50,610 nucleotides of DNA from Bacteroidaceae bacterium (GTDB lineage Bacteria; Bacteroidota; Bacteroidia; Bacteroidales; Bacteroidaceae). Position numbers and translations under genes: made by a program. Shown here one piece after another: positions 43,949 through 50,610 of the stretch. The notes under the pieces are model-generated. The model saw only the letters and a program-made list of their open reading frames with translations. It was not told where the DNA came from and made no database searches. The stretch spans positions 1 to 50,610 of the forward strand of contig JAKSIP010000014.1 in assembly GCA_024398715.1 (NCBI GenBank), given 5' to 3'. Numbering within the stretch: position 1 is the first letter of the stretch; every line of letters begins with the position of its first letter.

Positions 43949-45190
43949 ATGGCAAGTATTAAAACTAAACTATCAGTAATCAGCTTTTTGGAATATGCTA
44001 TATGGGGCTCGTATTTAACTTCCATGGGTATTTTTTTTGCCAATAGGGGGCTTGGTTCCAAAGTGGGTCTCTTTTTTGCAATTCAAGGATTTGTAGCTTT
44101 TATTGTTCCTATTCTGGCCGGATATCTTGCTGACAAATGGCTGTCTCCGCTCAAGATGTTCAGATACAGTCATGCCATATCGTTCGCCGGACTTTTGCTT
44201 ATAGGATTGTATGCCCTGTACGGTGGAAACTCTTTTACCGTATATGCCCTGCTTTTCTTTGTCTTGTCAGCTGGATATATTCCTACACTTTCTCTCTATT
44301 TTTCACTGAGCTTTCAGGAACTGACATCCCAAGGATTGGATACTGTAAAAAGTTTTCCGCCAATAAGAGCGTGGGGTACGGTAGGATTCGTAGTTTCAAT
44401 GTGGATAGTCAATCTGGTAAAAAGCCATCTGACCGGTCTGTTTTTCATACAGGGCGCTTTCTTTTCCGCATTGATGCTCTTTTCATCGTTCATGCTGCAC
44501 GACAGCAAGAGCGCCGGAACAGATTCCCATACAGCTTTTTCATTGGCTCCGCTCAAGGAACACAGCCTTTCCGTCCTTCTGCTTTTCTCATTTTTTGTGG
44601 GCTTGAGCCTGCAGCTTTCCAACGCCTATAACGGACCGTTCCTGGACAGTTTTGCTGCCGATGCCGCATTCAAAGATGCCTTCTTTGTCAGGAACTCAGT
44701 CCTGCTGCTGTCCGTTTCCCAAATATCTGAAACGCTTGTGATATTCCTGATCCCTTTCTTTATGAACAGGTACTCCATAAAAGGTGTATATGCCATTGGC
44801 ATCGTCTCATGGATTGTACATTTCATATTGCTTGCGTTTGCAACCCCGCGCATGCCGTCTGTACTGCTGATCATTTTGTCCATGCTGATTTACGGACTCT
44901 CTTTCAATCTGTATTCGGTTGCCACATCTCTATACATAGACAAACACGTTCCGGAAAATATCCGTTCAAGTGCGCAAGGATTTGTCCTTATGTTCTGTAA
45001 CGGACTTGGCGGTACTATCGGTATTGTAGCCTGCCAGTTTGTGGTCAACGGTTTTACCGAGTCAAGCGTTGTTGGCGGAGTTTCCTATCTTGTGGGAAAC
45101 TGGTCTGCCATATGGCTGTTTTTTGCGGCATATATGACCATTGTGTTGTTACTTTTCCTATTTTTGTATCGTAAAAAACAGGAACGATGA
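43949..45190 (+). CDS. Nucleoside/H+ symporter (MFS, NupG-like)
   Basis: A 413-residue inner-membrane transporter with about 12 helices, of the nucleoside:H+ symporter family. N-terminal LSVISFLEYAIWGSYLTSMGIFF and the following GYLADKWLSP loop fit NupG-type proteins. It would import nucleosides for salvage, which suits hpt elsewhere in the window. ATG 43949 is preferred to GTG 43940. Its stop overlaps the next ATG by 4 bp. Regulated perhaps by the leader hairpin. Confidence 0.87.
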   Translation: MASIKTKLSVISFLEYAIWGSYLTSMGIFFANRGLGSKVGLFFAIQGFVAFIVPILAGYLADKWLSPLKMFRYSHAISFAGLLLIGLYALYGGNSFTVYALLFFVLSAGYIPTLSLYFSLSFQELTSQGLDTVKSFPPIRAWGTVGFVVSMWIVNLVKSHLTGLFFIQGAFFSALMLFSSFMLHDSKSAGTDSHTAFSLAPLKEHSLSVLLLFSFFVGLSLQLSNAYNGPFLDSFAADAAFKDAFFVRNSVLLLSVSQISETLVIFLIPFFMNRYSIKGVYAIGIVSWIVHFILLAFATPRMPSVLLIILSMLIYGLSFNLYSVATSLYIDKHVPENIRSSAQGFVLMFCNGLGGTIGIVACQFVVNGFTESSVVGGVSYLVGNWSAIWLFFAAYMTIVLLLFLFLYRKKQER

Positions 45191-45723
45191 ATGATAGGTT
45201 GACAGAATTGGAATTGTACAGAATAGGGTTTGTAGGTACACCCAACAAAAATCATATACCCGCCGTTATTATGAAGGAACTTGGCGGTCAGAGAATGATA
45301 TCCGTGTTGCTTGGCCTGGACAGCCCGCAGGCCGTTATGCTCAATTTTACATTCGGCGGTAAGAATTATCCTTCAATATGGGACTTGTATATGCAGTTGT
45401 CTTCTACTTGCGGCATTAGAATGACTCATGTCAGAATTACCCATATGGACCATTTCCTGTACATTGCCGAGATGGTCTATATTGATCCGTGCGGTCAGGA
45501 AAAGGTAATGGGTAATGTAAAGGCAAGCGATGCCATAGCAATAGCCATTCGTGCCAAAGTTCCAATCTTTATAAGTACCGAACTTTTGGAGAAGAGTAAA
45601 CTTGTGTTGTCACAGCAGGAGTTTGAAATACCTTTGCAGGAACAGCTGGATAAGGCTATTGAATCGGAAAACTACGAACTTGCAGCCAAAATACGCGATA
45701 TCATCAATGCTCAAAAACAATAG
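45187..45723 (+). CDS. Bifunctional nuclease family protein (DUF151) with UVR motif
   Basis: A 178-residue protein. Residues about 8-135 fit the DUF151/BFN fold (ISVLLGLDSPQAVML...KASDAIAIAIRAKVPIFIS). Residues 148-177 form a UVR helix pair (LQEQLDKAIESENYELAAKIRDIINA), as in UvrB/UvrC interaction motifs. Some BFN proteins cut DNA and RNA. The UVR tail suggests partner binding. It overlaps the symporter stop (ATGA) and is 3 bases before rsmE. Confidence 0.88.
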   Translation: MNDRLTELELYRIGFVGTPNKNHIPAVIMKELGGQRMISVLLGLDSPQAVMLNFTFGGKNYPSIWDLYMQLSSTCGIRMTHVRITHMDHFLYIAEMVYIDPCGQEKVMGNVKASDAIAIAIRAKVPIFISTELLEKSKLVLSQQEFEIPLQEQLDKAIESENYELAAKIRDIINAQKQ

Positions 45724-45726
45724 TTT

Positions 45727-46431
45727 ATGTGGCTTTTTTATGCTCCTGATATAGAAACTGCACATGAACTTCCTCAAACGGAAGCTGTTCACGCGGTGCG
45801 TGTTCTGCGTCTGAAAGAAGGAAATGAGATCAGCATTACGGATGGACAAGGCAATATGTACCGTGCTGTGCTTACTGCCTGTACTCCTAAAAAATGCCTT
45901 GTGGACATTTTAGAGAAAACGGAGCAGCCCGCTTTGTGGAAAGGCCGGATTTGTGTTGCCGTTGCGCCTGCAAAGATGATGGAACGCAATGAATGGTTTG
46001 TTGAAAAAGCGGTTGAAATAGGAATAGACCGCATCAGTTTTATGAGAACATGCAACAGCGAGCGGTGCAATATCAATGCCGAACGTATAGAACGTATTGC
46101 AGTTGCCGCCATGAAGCAGTCATATAAAGCCACTTTGCCACAGTTTGACAATATGGTCAGTTTCAGTGATATTGTCAATACTCCATTTGACGGCGTAAAG
46201 TGTATTGCCCATCTTGAACCGGGACGCAAACAGCTGTTGCAGGATGTCTTGAGACCAAATACCGACACCTTGGTTCTGATTGGTCCTGAGGGCGATTTTT
46301 CTCCTGCAGAGATTGAACTGGCGCTGGCGAACGGTTTTGAGCCGGTGTCGTTAGGCCCATCGCGTCTGCGTACGGAAACTGCGGCATTGGTTGCCTGTCA
46401 TATAGCCAATTTGAAAAATCAGATTCGTTGA
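45727..46431 (+). CDS. rsmE: 16S rRNA m3U1498 methyltransferase
   Basis: A 234-residue SPOUT methyltransferase that acts on U1498 of 16S rRNA. N-terminal PUA-like part with HAVRVLRLKEGNEISITDGQG; the knot at the C-terminus has LVLIGPEGDFSPAEIELA and SLGPSRLRTETAALVA, which bind SAM. MMERNEWFVEKAVEIGIDRI is also diagnostic. Third gene of the symporter operon, 10 bases before truA. Confidence 0.96.
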   Translation: MWLFYAPDIETAHELPQTEAVHAVRVLRLKEGNEISITDGQGNMYRAVLTACTPKKCLVDILEKTEQPALWKGRICVAVAPAKMMERNEWFVEKAVEIGIDRISFMRTCNSERCNINAERIERIAVAAMKQSYKATLPQFDNMVSFSDIVNTPFDGVKCIAHLEPGRKQLLQDVLRPNTDTLVLIGPEGDFSPAEIELALANGFEPVSLGPSRLRTETAALVACHIANLKNQIR

Positions 46432-46441
46432 ATACGGCCGG

Positions 46442-47200
46442 ATGAGATTCTTTCTTGACATATCATTCGATGGTACAGAGTACAGCGGCTGGCAACGCCA
46501 ACCCAAAGACAAATCTGTCCAGCAGTGTATTGAAGAGTCATTGTCTGTAGTTTTCCAACAACCGGTAGAGATTGTGGGAGCAGGCCGTACCGATGCCGGG
46601 GTACATGCCAGCCATATGATTGCGCATGTTGATTTGTCTGACAGTACAGACGCATCTGCTTTGAAAGGCAAACTTAATATGATGCTGCCTGCCGATATCG
46701 CAATAAACGGTATTGCCCGTGTAAAAGACAATGCACATGCCCGTTTTGATGCAGTCTCGCGCCGATACAGATACTTTGTGTCTCTTTCAAAGACCCCGTT
46801 TGAAAGAAAATACAGTATGCGTCTCTTTTCTATGCCCGATGTGGAACTGATGAACAGGGCTGCACGTATTCTGCTGGATGTTACAGATTTCACCAGCTTT
46901 GCAAAACTGCATTCGGATACAAAAACCAATATCTGCCATGTTTCAAAGGCCGAATGGAATGTCCTGTCTGACGGACGTCTTGAGTTTGTCATTGAAGCGG
47001 ACAGGTTCTTGAGAAATATGGTGCGCGCAATTGTGGGCACATTGCTTCAAGTGGGACGTGGCAAAATTGATTTGGAGCAGTTTGTCCGTATAATCGGGAG
47101 TAAAGACCGTTGCAGTGCGGGCGATTCCGTCCCCGCCGCAGGTCTGTTCCTTGATCAGGTGAAATATCCTGAAAGTGTATATTCTGATTCTGTTGTATGA
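46442..47200 (+). CDS. truA: tRNA pseudouridine synthase A
   Basis: A 252-residue enzyme that makes pseudouridine at tRNA positions 38-40. Start MRFFLDISFDGTEYSGWQRQP, the catalytic Asp in GAGRTDAGVHASHM, and RYRYFVSLSKTP and FLRNMVRAIVGTLLQVGRG are diagnostic. Length is normal. Its stop overlaps the next ATG by 4 bp. Confidence 0.97.
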   Translation: MRFFLDISFDGTEYSGWQRQPKDKSVQQCIEESLSVVFQQPVEIVGAGRTDAGVHASHMIAHVDLSDSTDASALKGKLNMMLPADIAINGIARVKDNAHARFDAVSRRYRYFVSLSKTPFERKYSMRLFSMPDVELMNRAARILLDVTDFTSFAKLHSDTKTNICHVSKAEWNVLSDGRLEFVIEADRFLRNMVRAIVGTLLQVGRGKIDLEQFVRIIGSKDRCSAGDSVPAAGLFLDQVKYPESVYSDSVV

Positions 47201-47862
47201 AAATGAAAAAGTGTTTGATGATAGCCGTACTGGCATTCCTGTCAGGCATAATGAAAACAGATGCGGCAGGCATGCCTGATTCTGTATCCGTCCGCAATGT
47301 CTTTGCCAACATGCCCGATTCCGTTTTTGAACTCATACCTAAGGGCGCACGCCTTGACTGTCTCGATTTTTTTGACAGCAATATGCGCAGTACAGTCCGT
47401 GATAGAATGGACGGGTTGATTCAGATAACCTCTCTGAGCAGAGATTTCCTGCAATTGCAATCTGACAGTTCCCTGTTTGTCTGTTTCAAGATACTTCCGT
47501 GTTCCAGACAGAATGACGGCTATATCATATGCGTATCGACTACATTGAAAGGAAGTTCGGATTACAGTAAGTTGGATTTCTATAATTCGGATTGGAACAG
47601 ACTTTCCGGTGAAGACTACATCACTATGCCCGGTCTGAAAAGATTTGTCAACAGTGGATATGCAAAGAAAGATTCACTTGCTCTGTTGGAGAGTGTTCTT
47701 CCTTTTGTCTCATATTCTATCATGATTGGTGATTCTGAACCTGTCATGGAAATTTCATTGACATCGCAAAACCAGCTTGGCAAAGAAGACAGCGCATATT
47801 TCTCAGATTGGTTTGCCGGGCGTCCGGTAATCTTCAAGTGGAACGGCAAACGTTTCAGATGA
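47197..47862 (+). CDS. DUF3256-type secreted protein
   Basis: A 221-residue protein with a signal peptide (MKMKKCLMIAVLAFLSGIMKTDAA). The mature start DSVSVRNVFANMPDSVFELIPKGARLDCLDFFDS, followed by ...LSRDFLQLQSDSSLFVCFKIL, matches the pattern of Bacteroidales DUF3256 proteins, function unknown. It overlaps truA by 4 bp and closes the operon at a bidirectional terminator. Confidence 0.8.
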   Translation: MKMKKCLMIAVLAFLSGIMKTDAAGMPDSVSVRNVFANMPDSVFELIPKGARLDCLDFFDSNMRSTVRDRMDGLIQITSLSRDFLQLQSDSSLFVCFKILPCSRQNDGYIICVSTTLKGSSDYSKLDFYNSDWNRLSGEDYITMPGLKRFVNSGYAKKDSLALLESVLPFVSYSIMIGDSEPVMEISLTSQNQLGKEDSAYFSDWFAGRPVIFKWNGKRFR

Positions 47863-47882
47863 TGGTTGCCGATACAAAAAAT

Positions 47883-47912
47883 AAAAGGGAGACTTTTTTG
47901 AGCCTCCCTTTT
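47883..47912. terminator. Bidirectional terminator between the DUF3256 gene and rpmE
   Basis: AAAAGGGAG (47883-47891) pairs with CTCCCTTTT (47904-47912). T-rich tails occur on both strands, stronger on the minus strand (rpmE side). Confidence 0.8.
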
Positions 47913-47932
47913 ACTTTATCTTGTCAGGAATA

Positions 47933-48181
47933 TTATTTCTTTTTGCCGTAACGGTTCAAGAACTTGTCAACGCGACCGGCTGTATCTACCAACTTGGACT
48001 TACCTGTATAGAACGGGTGTGATGTGCTGGAGATTTCCAACTTGATGAGCGGATAAGTCTGACCCTCAAATTCAATTGTTTCTTTTGTTGCACATGTTGA
48101 ACGTGAAAGGAAGCAGTCACCGTTTGACATATCTTTGAAAACAACCGGACGATAGCTTTCTGGATGAATTCCCTGTTTCAT
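47933..48181 (-). CDS. rpmE2: 50S ribosomal protein L31, type B
   Basis: An 82-residue ribosomal protein. [24 protein letters not shown] and [29 protein letters not shown] fit type B L31. The CxxC zinc pair of type A is absent; the two Cys present are not arranged to bind zinc. It is the only L31 in the window, a single gene with its own promoter and terminator. Confidence 0.97.
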   Translation of the reverse strand: MKQGIHPESYRPVVFKDMSNGDCFLSRSTCATKETIEFEGQTYPLIKLEISSTSHPFYTGKSKLVDTAGRVDKFLNRYGKKK

Positions 48182-48252
48182 ATCTGTTAATTTTTTTATT
48201 GATTTAATTCTTGTTTGGTAACAAAAAATCTGTGTAATGGATTTTCAGGGTG

Positions 48253-48284
48253 CAAATGTACTACATTCTTTTTAATGTGCCAAA
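48253..48284 (-). promoter_or_regulatory. rpmE promoter
   Basis: TTTG (48281-48284), 20 bp, TACATTTG (48253-48260), minus strand; full consensus, leader about 70 nt. Confidence 0.8.
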
Positions 48285-48299
48285 GAAATCCTGTAAATT

Positions 48300-49070
48300 T
48301 TACAAAATTTTGAAATGTTTCAGTGCATTCAGAATTCCGTCATCCTCACAGTCTGTTGTAACATAGTCTGCATGTGCGTGCACATCGTCGTCGCTATTGC
48401 CCATGGCAACACCTATTCCTGCATAATCAAGCATTTCGACATCGTTGTTCCCATCGCCGAATGCCATACAGTCAGAACGGTCTATGCCCATATGTTTGAG
48501 CATGGAACGCATTCCCAGACTCTTATTGTTTTCTCCCATTATTATATCTGTAAACAGCGGATGCCAACGCTTGAATGTGCACCCCGGCATGGCTGCTTTT
48601 GCGTGTTTTTCCTGCTCTTTTGATATCAATCCCACTATCTGGAATATTGGAGTGTCTGACAGCTCGCGGAAATCTTTGACCGGTGGCAGAGGAAAATTGA
48701 GTATCTCGAAAAATTGGACTGCGGCAGGAGAGACCCTGTTTATAAAGACTTTGTCCAATGTAATCATACATCCGTCAACATTGTTGCCGTGTGAGTAATT
48801 GATCCAGTTCTGTACCTCCGATTGCGGGAGAGCGTGTCTGTAAACTATGTCGTCTCCAATCTGGCATATTGCACCGTTGACGGTAATGTACCCGTCAAAA
48901 GCTTCCCCTTCAAGATTGTCAATCAGACACATTGGTCTGCCGCTGCAGATAACGATTTTAATACCTTTCTCACGCAGTCTCTGCAGTGCAAAATGCGTTG
49001 ATTCCGGCATTCTGTGGTTTTTGAGGCTTACAAGTGTGCCGTCAATATCAAAAAAAATGACTCTTACCAT
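48300..49070 (-). CDS. Cof-type HAD phosphatase
   Basis: A 256-residue haloacid-dehalogenase-family phosphatase. Motif I FFDIDGTLVSL with the nucleophile Asp, motif II VICSGRP, the motif III Lys in NNKSLGMRSML, and motif IV AFGDGNNDVEML with the metal Asp. A C2-type cap lies at about 85-185, which marks the Cof/YidA group acting on sugar phosphates or flavin. Substrate not known. ATG 49070 is preferred: 30 upstream codons are open, but they run over the divergent fba promoter. The -7 box is 7 bases from this ATG. Confidence 0.9.
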   Translation of the reverse strand: MVRVIFFDIDGTLVSLKNHRMPESTHFALQRLREKGIKIVICSGRPMCLIDNLEGEAFDGYITVNGAICQIGDDIVYRHALPQSEVQNWINYSHGNNVDGCMITLDKVFINRVSPAAVQFFEILNFPLPPVKDFRELSDTPIFQIVGLISKEQEKHAKAAMPGCTFKRWHPLFTDIIMGENNKSLGMRSMLKHMGIDRSDCMAFGDGNNDVEMLDYAGIGVAMGNSDDDVHAHADYVTTDCEDDGILNALKHFKIL

Positions 49071-49077
49071 ATTCCTG

Positions 49078-49085
49078 CAAAAGTA
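49078..49085 (-). promoter_or_regulatory. -7 box of the HAD gene
   Basis: TACTTTTG followed by CA on the minus strand, ending 7 bases before the ATG; leaderless mRNA predicted. No clear -33 element. Confidence 0.5.
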
Positions 49086-49104
49086 ACTCTTTTTATCCTG
49101 ATTT

Positions 49105-49137
49105 TTTGGCTTTGTTCTTATATTTTTACTACCTTTG
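49105..49137 (+). promoter_or_regulatory. fba promoter
   Basis: TTTG (49105-49108), 21 bp, TACCTTTG (49130-49137) followed by CA; full consensus. Confidence 0.75.
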
Positions 49138-49142
49138 CACCG

Positions 49143-49184
49143 CTTTTCATGGAAAGGCATGAAAAAGTCAAACTTTTTAACTAA
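49143..49184 (+). promoter_or_regulatory. fba leader: hairpin and 11-codon frame
   Basis: CTTTTCATG (49143-49151) can pair with CATGAAAAAG (49158-49167). Alternatively AAAAAGT can pair with the nearby ACTTTTT. A frame ATG 49149 to TAA 49182-49184 (MERHEKVKLFN) ends 5 bases before the fba ATG. It may tune translation; untested. Confidence 0.3.
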
Positions 49185-49189
49185 ACAAT

Positions 49190-50191
49190 ATGGTAAATTA
49201 CAAAGATCTGGGTTTGGTAAATACCCGCGAAATGTTCAAGGCTGCCGTTAAGGGTGGTTATGCTATCCCTGCCTTCAACTTCAATACAATGGAGCAGATG
49301 CAGGCTATTGTAATGGCTGCTGTTGAGACAAAGTCTCCAGTTATCATGCAGGTTTCAAAAGGTGCACGCAACTATGCAAACGGCACAATTCTGCGTAACC
49401 TTGCAAAAGGTGCTGTAGAATATGCAAAGGAACTTGGTTGCGAACATCCTGAAATTGTTCTTCACCTTGATCACGGTGACAGTTTTGAACTCTGCAAGGA
49501 TTGTATTGACAACGGTTTCTCTTCTGTTATGATTGACGGTTCACACTTGCCATTCGAAGAGAATATAGCTCTTGCAAAAAAAGTTGTTGACTACGCTCAT
49601 CAGTTCGATGTAACAGTAGAAGCTGAACTTGGTGTTCTTGCCGGTGTTGAAGATGAGGTTTCTGCCGCAGAATCACATTATACAAAACCTGAAGAGGTAA
49701 TTGAATTCGCTACACGTACAGGTTGCGATTCATTGGCTATCTCTATAGGTACATCACACGGTGCACACAAGTTTACACCTGCACAGTGCACATTGGTTAA
49801 CGGTGTTCTTGTTCCACCTCCATTGGCATTTGATGTTCTTGAGGAAATTGAGAAGAAACTTCCTGGTTTCCCAATCGTTCTCCACGGTTCTTCTTCAGTT
49901 CCTATGGACGAGGTTAACACTATCAACCAGTTCGGTGGCAAGCTTGAGGCTGCAATAGGTATTCCTGAGGAGCAGCTCCGCAAGGCTTCAAAGAGCGCTG
50001 TTTGCAAAATCAACATCGACTCAGACTCACGTCTGGCTATGACTGCTGCTATCCGCAAGCACCTTGCTGAGCACCCGGGTGATTTTGATCCGCGCCAGTA
50101 CCTGAAACCTGCCCGTGAGAACATGAAGAAGATGTACATCCACAAGATTGTAAACGTTCTTGGTTCAGACGGCAAACTGCTGCAGAAGTAA
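49190..50191 (+). CDS. fba: Class II fructose-bisphosphate aldolase
   Basis: A 333-residue zinc enzyme that splits fructose-1,6-bisphosphate. GGYAIPAFNFNTMEQMQAI at the start, HLDHGDSFELC with zinc His and catalytic Asp, EAELGVLAGVEDE, and zinc His in GTSHGAHKF and VLHGSSSVP. Strong codon bias fits high expression. Start ATG 49190; terminator 37 bases after the stop. Confidence 0.97.
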   Translation: MVNYKDLGLVNTREMFKAAVKGGYAIPAFNFNTMEQMQAIVMAAVETKSPVIMQVSKGARNYANGTILRNLAKGAVEYAKELGCEHPEIVLHLDHGDSFELCKDCIDNGFSSVMIDGSHLPFEENIALAKKVVDYAHQFDVTVEAELGVLAGVEDEVSAAESHYTKPEEVIEFATRTGCDSLAISIGTSHGAHKFTPAQCTLVNGVLVPPPLAFDVLEEIEKKLPGFPIVLHGSSSVPMDEVNTINQFGGKLEAAIGIPEEQLRKASKSAVCKINIDSDSRLAMTAAIRKHLAEHPGDFDPRQYLKPARENMKKMYIHKIVNVLGSDGKLLQK

Positions 50192-50227
50192 TTGGATTAA
50201 TCGGATTACATTATACAATTCTCATAC

Positions 50228-50264
50228 AAAGACCGGACAACTTACCTTGCCCGGTCTTTTTTTT
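50228..50264 (+). terminator. fba terminator
   Basis: AAAGACCGG (50228-50236) pairs with CCGGTCTTT (50251-50259), followed by T to 50264. Confidence 0.88.
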
Positions 50265-50271
50265 GTTCCAT

Positions 50272-50610
50272 CCTACGCATTTTGACCCTTTTACGAAGGT
50301 TGAAGCGATTTTCCTTGCCACCCTGCGCAATTTGCCGCCTTTTTGCGAAGGTTGATTTCCCTCCGCTGTTCGTACCCCGTTCACAGACCATTCTGGCGGT
50401 GGTTCCATTGCTAAGTGCATTTCACCCTTCGCGTTTTGGGCCTTTTTTGCGAAGGTTGAAGCGATTTTCGTTGCCATCCTGCGCAATTTGCCGCCTTTTT
50501 GCGAAGGTTGATTTGTCGCCGCTGTTCGTACCCCGCTCACAGACTATTCTGGCGATGGTTCCATTGCTAAGTGCATTTCACCCTTCGCGTTTTGGGCCTT
50601 TTTTGCGAAG
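50272..50610 (+). repeat. 156-bp tandem repeat array with paired palindromes (right copy)
   Basis: Palindromes of the CCTTCGC...GCGAAGG type lie at 50272-50299 (degenerate), 50322-50351, 50426-50455 and 50478-50507. A fifth starts at 50582 and runs off the edge. Equivalent positions repeat every 156 bases. The linkers share GCGGTGGTTCCATTGCTAAG (first copy), with one change in the second. The left array at 356-650 is the same family in reverse orientation. The minus-strand open frame through it reflects the 52-codon period and is not called as a gene. Confidence 0.85.

Noticed and set aside
44137..44631. 164-codon frame inside the nucleoside symporter gene
   Set aside because: It is a shifted-frame shadow of a convincing membrane transporter and shows no protein features.
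47933..48181. Zinc-binding (type A) L31
   Set aside because: The CxxC pairs are missing; the sequence is the zinc-free type B.
50211..50540. 109-codon minus-strand frame in the right repeat array
   Set aside because: Same cause as the left array. The arrays are inverted relative to each other, so the two minus-strand frames read opposite strands of the repeat and share no sequence.

Overview
The window is chromosomal DNA of a Bacteroidota bacterium, almost certainly of the order Bacteroidales (gut or oral type). Evidence: many promoters of the form TTTG, 19-21 bp, TAnnTTTG; no Shine-Dalgarno sequences; a fimbrillin-type surface lipoprotein; a DUF3256-type protein; class II fructose-bisphosphate aldolase; type B L31; and a tmRNA whose tag reads GNNNFALAA. 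I cannot name the genus. There are no phage genes, transposases or CRISPR arrays, and most of the window is core genome.

Layout. Bases 1-36 are the 3' end of a 5S rRNA gene, closed by a strong terminator and followed by about 850 bases of non-coding repeats. These include a 156-bp tandem repeat built from pairs of 30-bp CCTTCGC...GCGAAGG palindromes. The same family lies in opposite orientation at the right edge (50272-50610), so the whole block is bracketed by inverted repeat arrays. Next come a fimbrillin-like lipoprotein (+), a TPR protein and pgk (-), a three-gene lipoprotein operon (+) with a secreted FMN/FAD reductase and a fasciclin protein, pheS-nth (-), and murB, a metallo-hydrolase, a small lipoprotein and an AsmA-like protein (+).

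From 18.7 to 31.3 kb nearly everything is on the minus strand: a DUF2752 protein, a BamA/TamA-type barrel, tRNA-His, then hpt-adk-obgE-ffh-folD as one tight operon. After a plus-strand secreted protein comes a second tight block: a coiled-coil protein, zapA, rny, ssrA, miaA, a lipid-kinase-like gene and kdsA. An unknown protein and gap follow.

At 33.3-38.1 kb serS is translationally coupled (TGA/ATG overlap) to a class V aminotransferase. This is followed by a fusion of a TagD-like cytidylyltransferase with a Gfo/Idh/MocA domain that lacks the usual EKP lysine, and then by a CDP-glycerol-type glycerophosphotransferase. I read these three genes as a candidate undescribed pathway for a CDP-activated phospho-alcohol surface decoration. 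rplU-rpmA, trxB, a LolA-like gene and ftsK follow.

The right end has a DEDD exonuclease and an operon of nucleoside/H+ symporter, bifunctional nuclease, rsmE, truA and a DUF3256 protein. The operon is preceded by a promoter, a 20-codon reading frame and a terminator-like hairpin that together look like an attenuator. Then come rpmE (type B), a Cof-type HAD phosphatase and fba. Three genes have their -7 box exactly 7 bases before the start codon and are predicted to be leaderless. Three glycolytic genes (pgk, gap, fba) occur as separate units.
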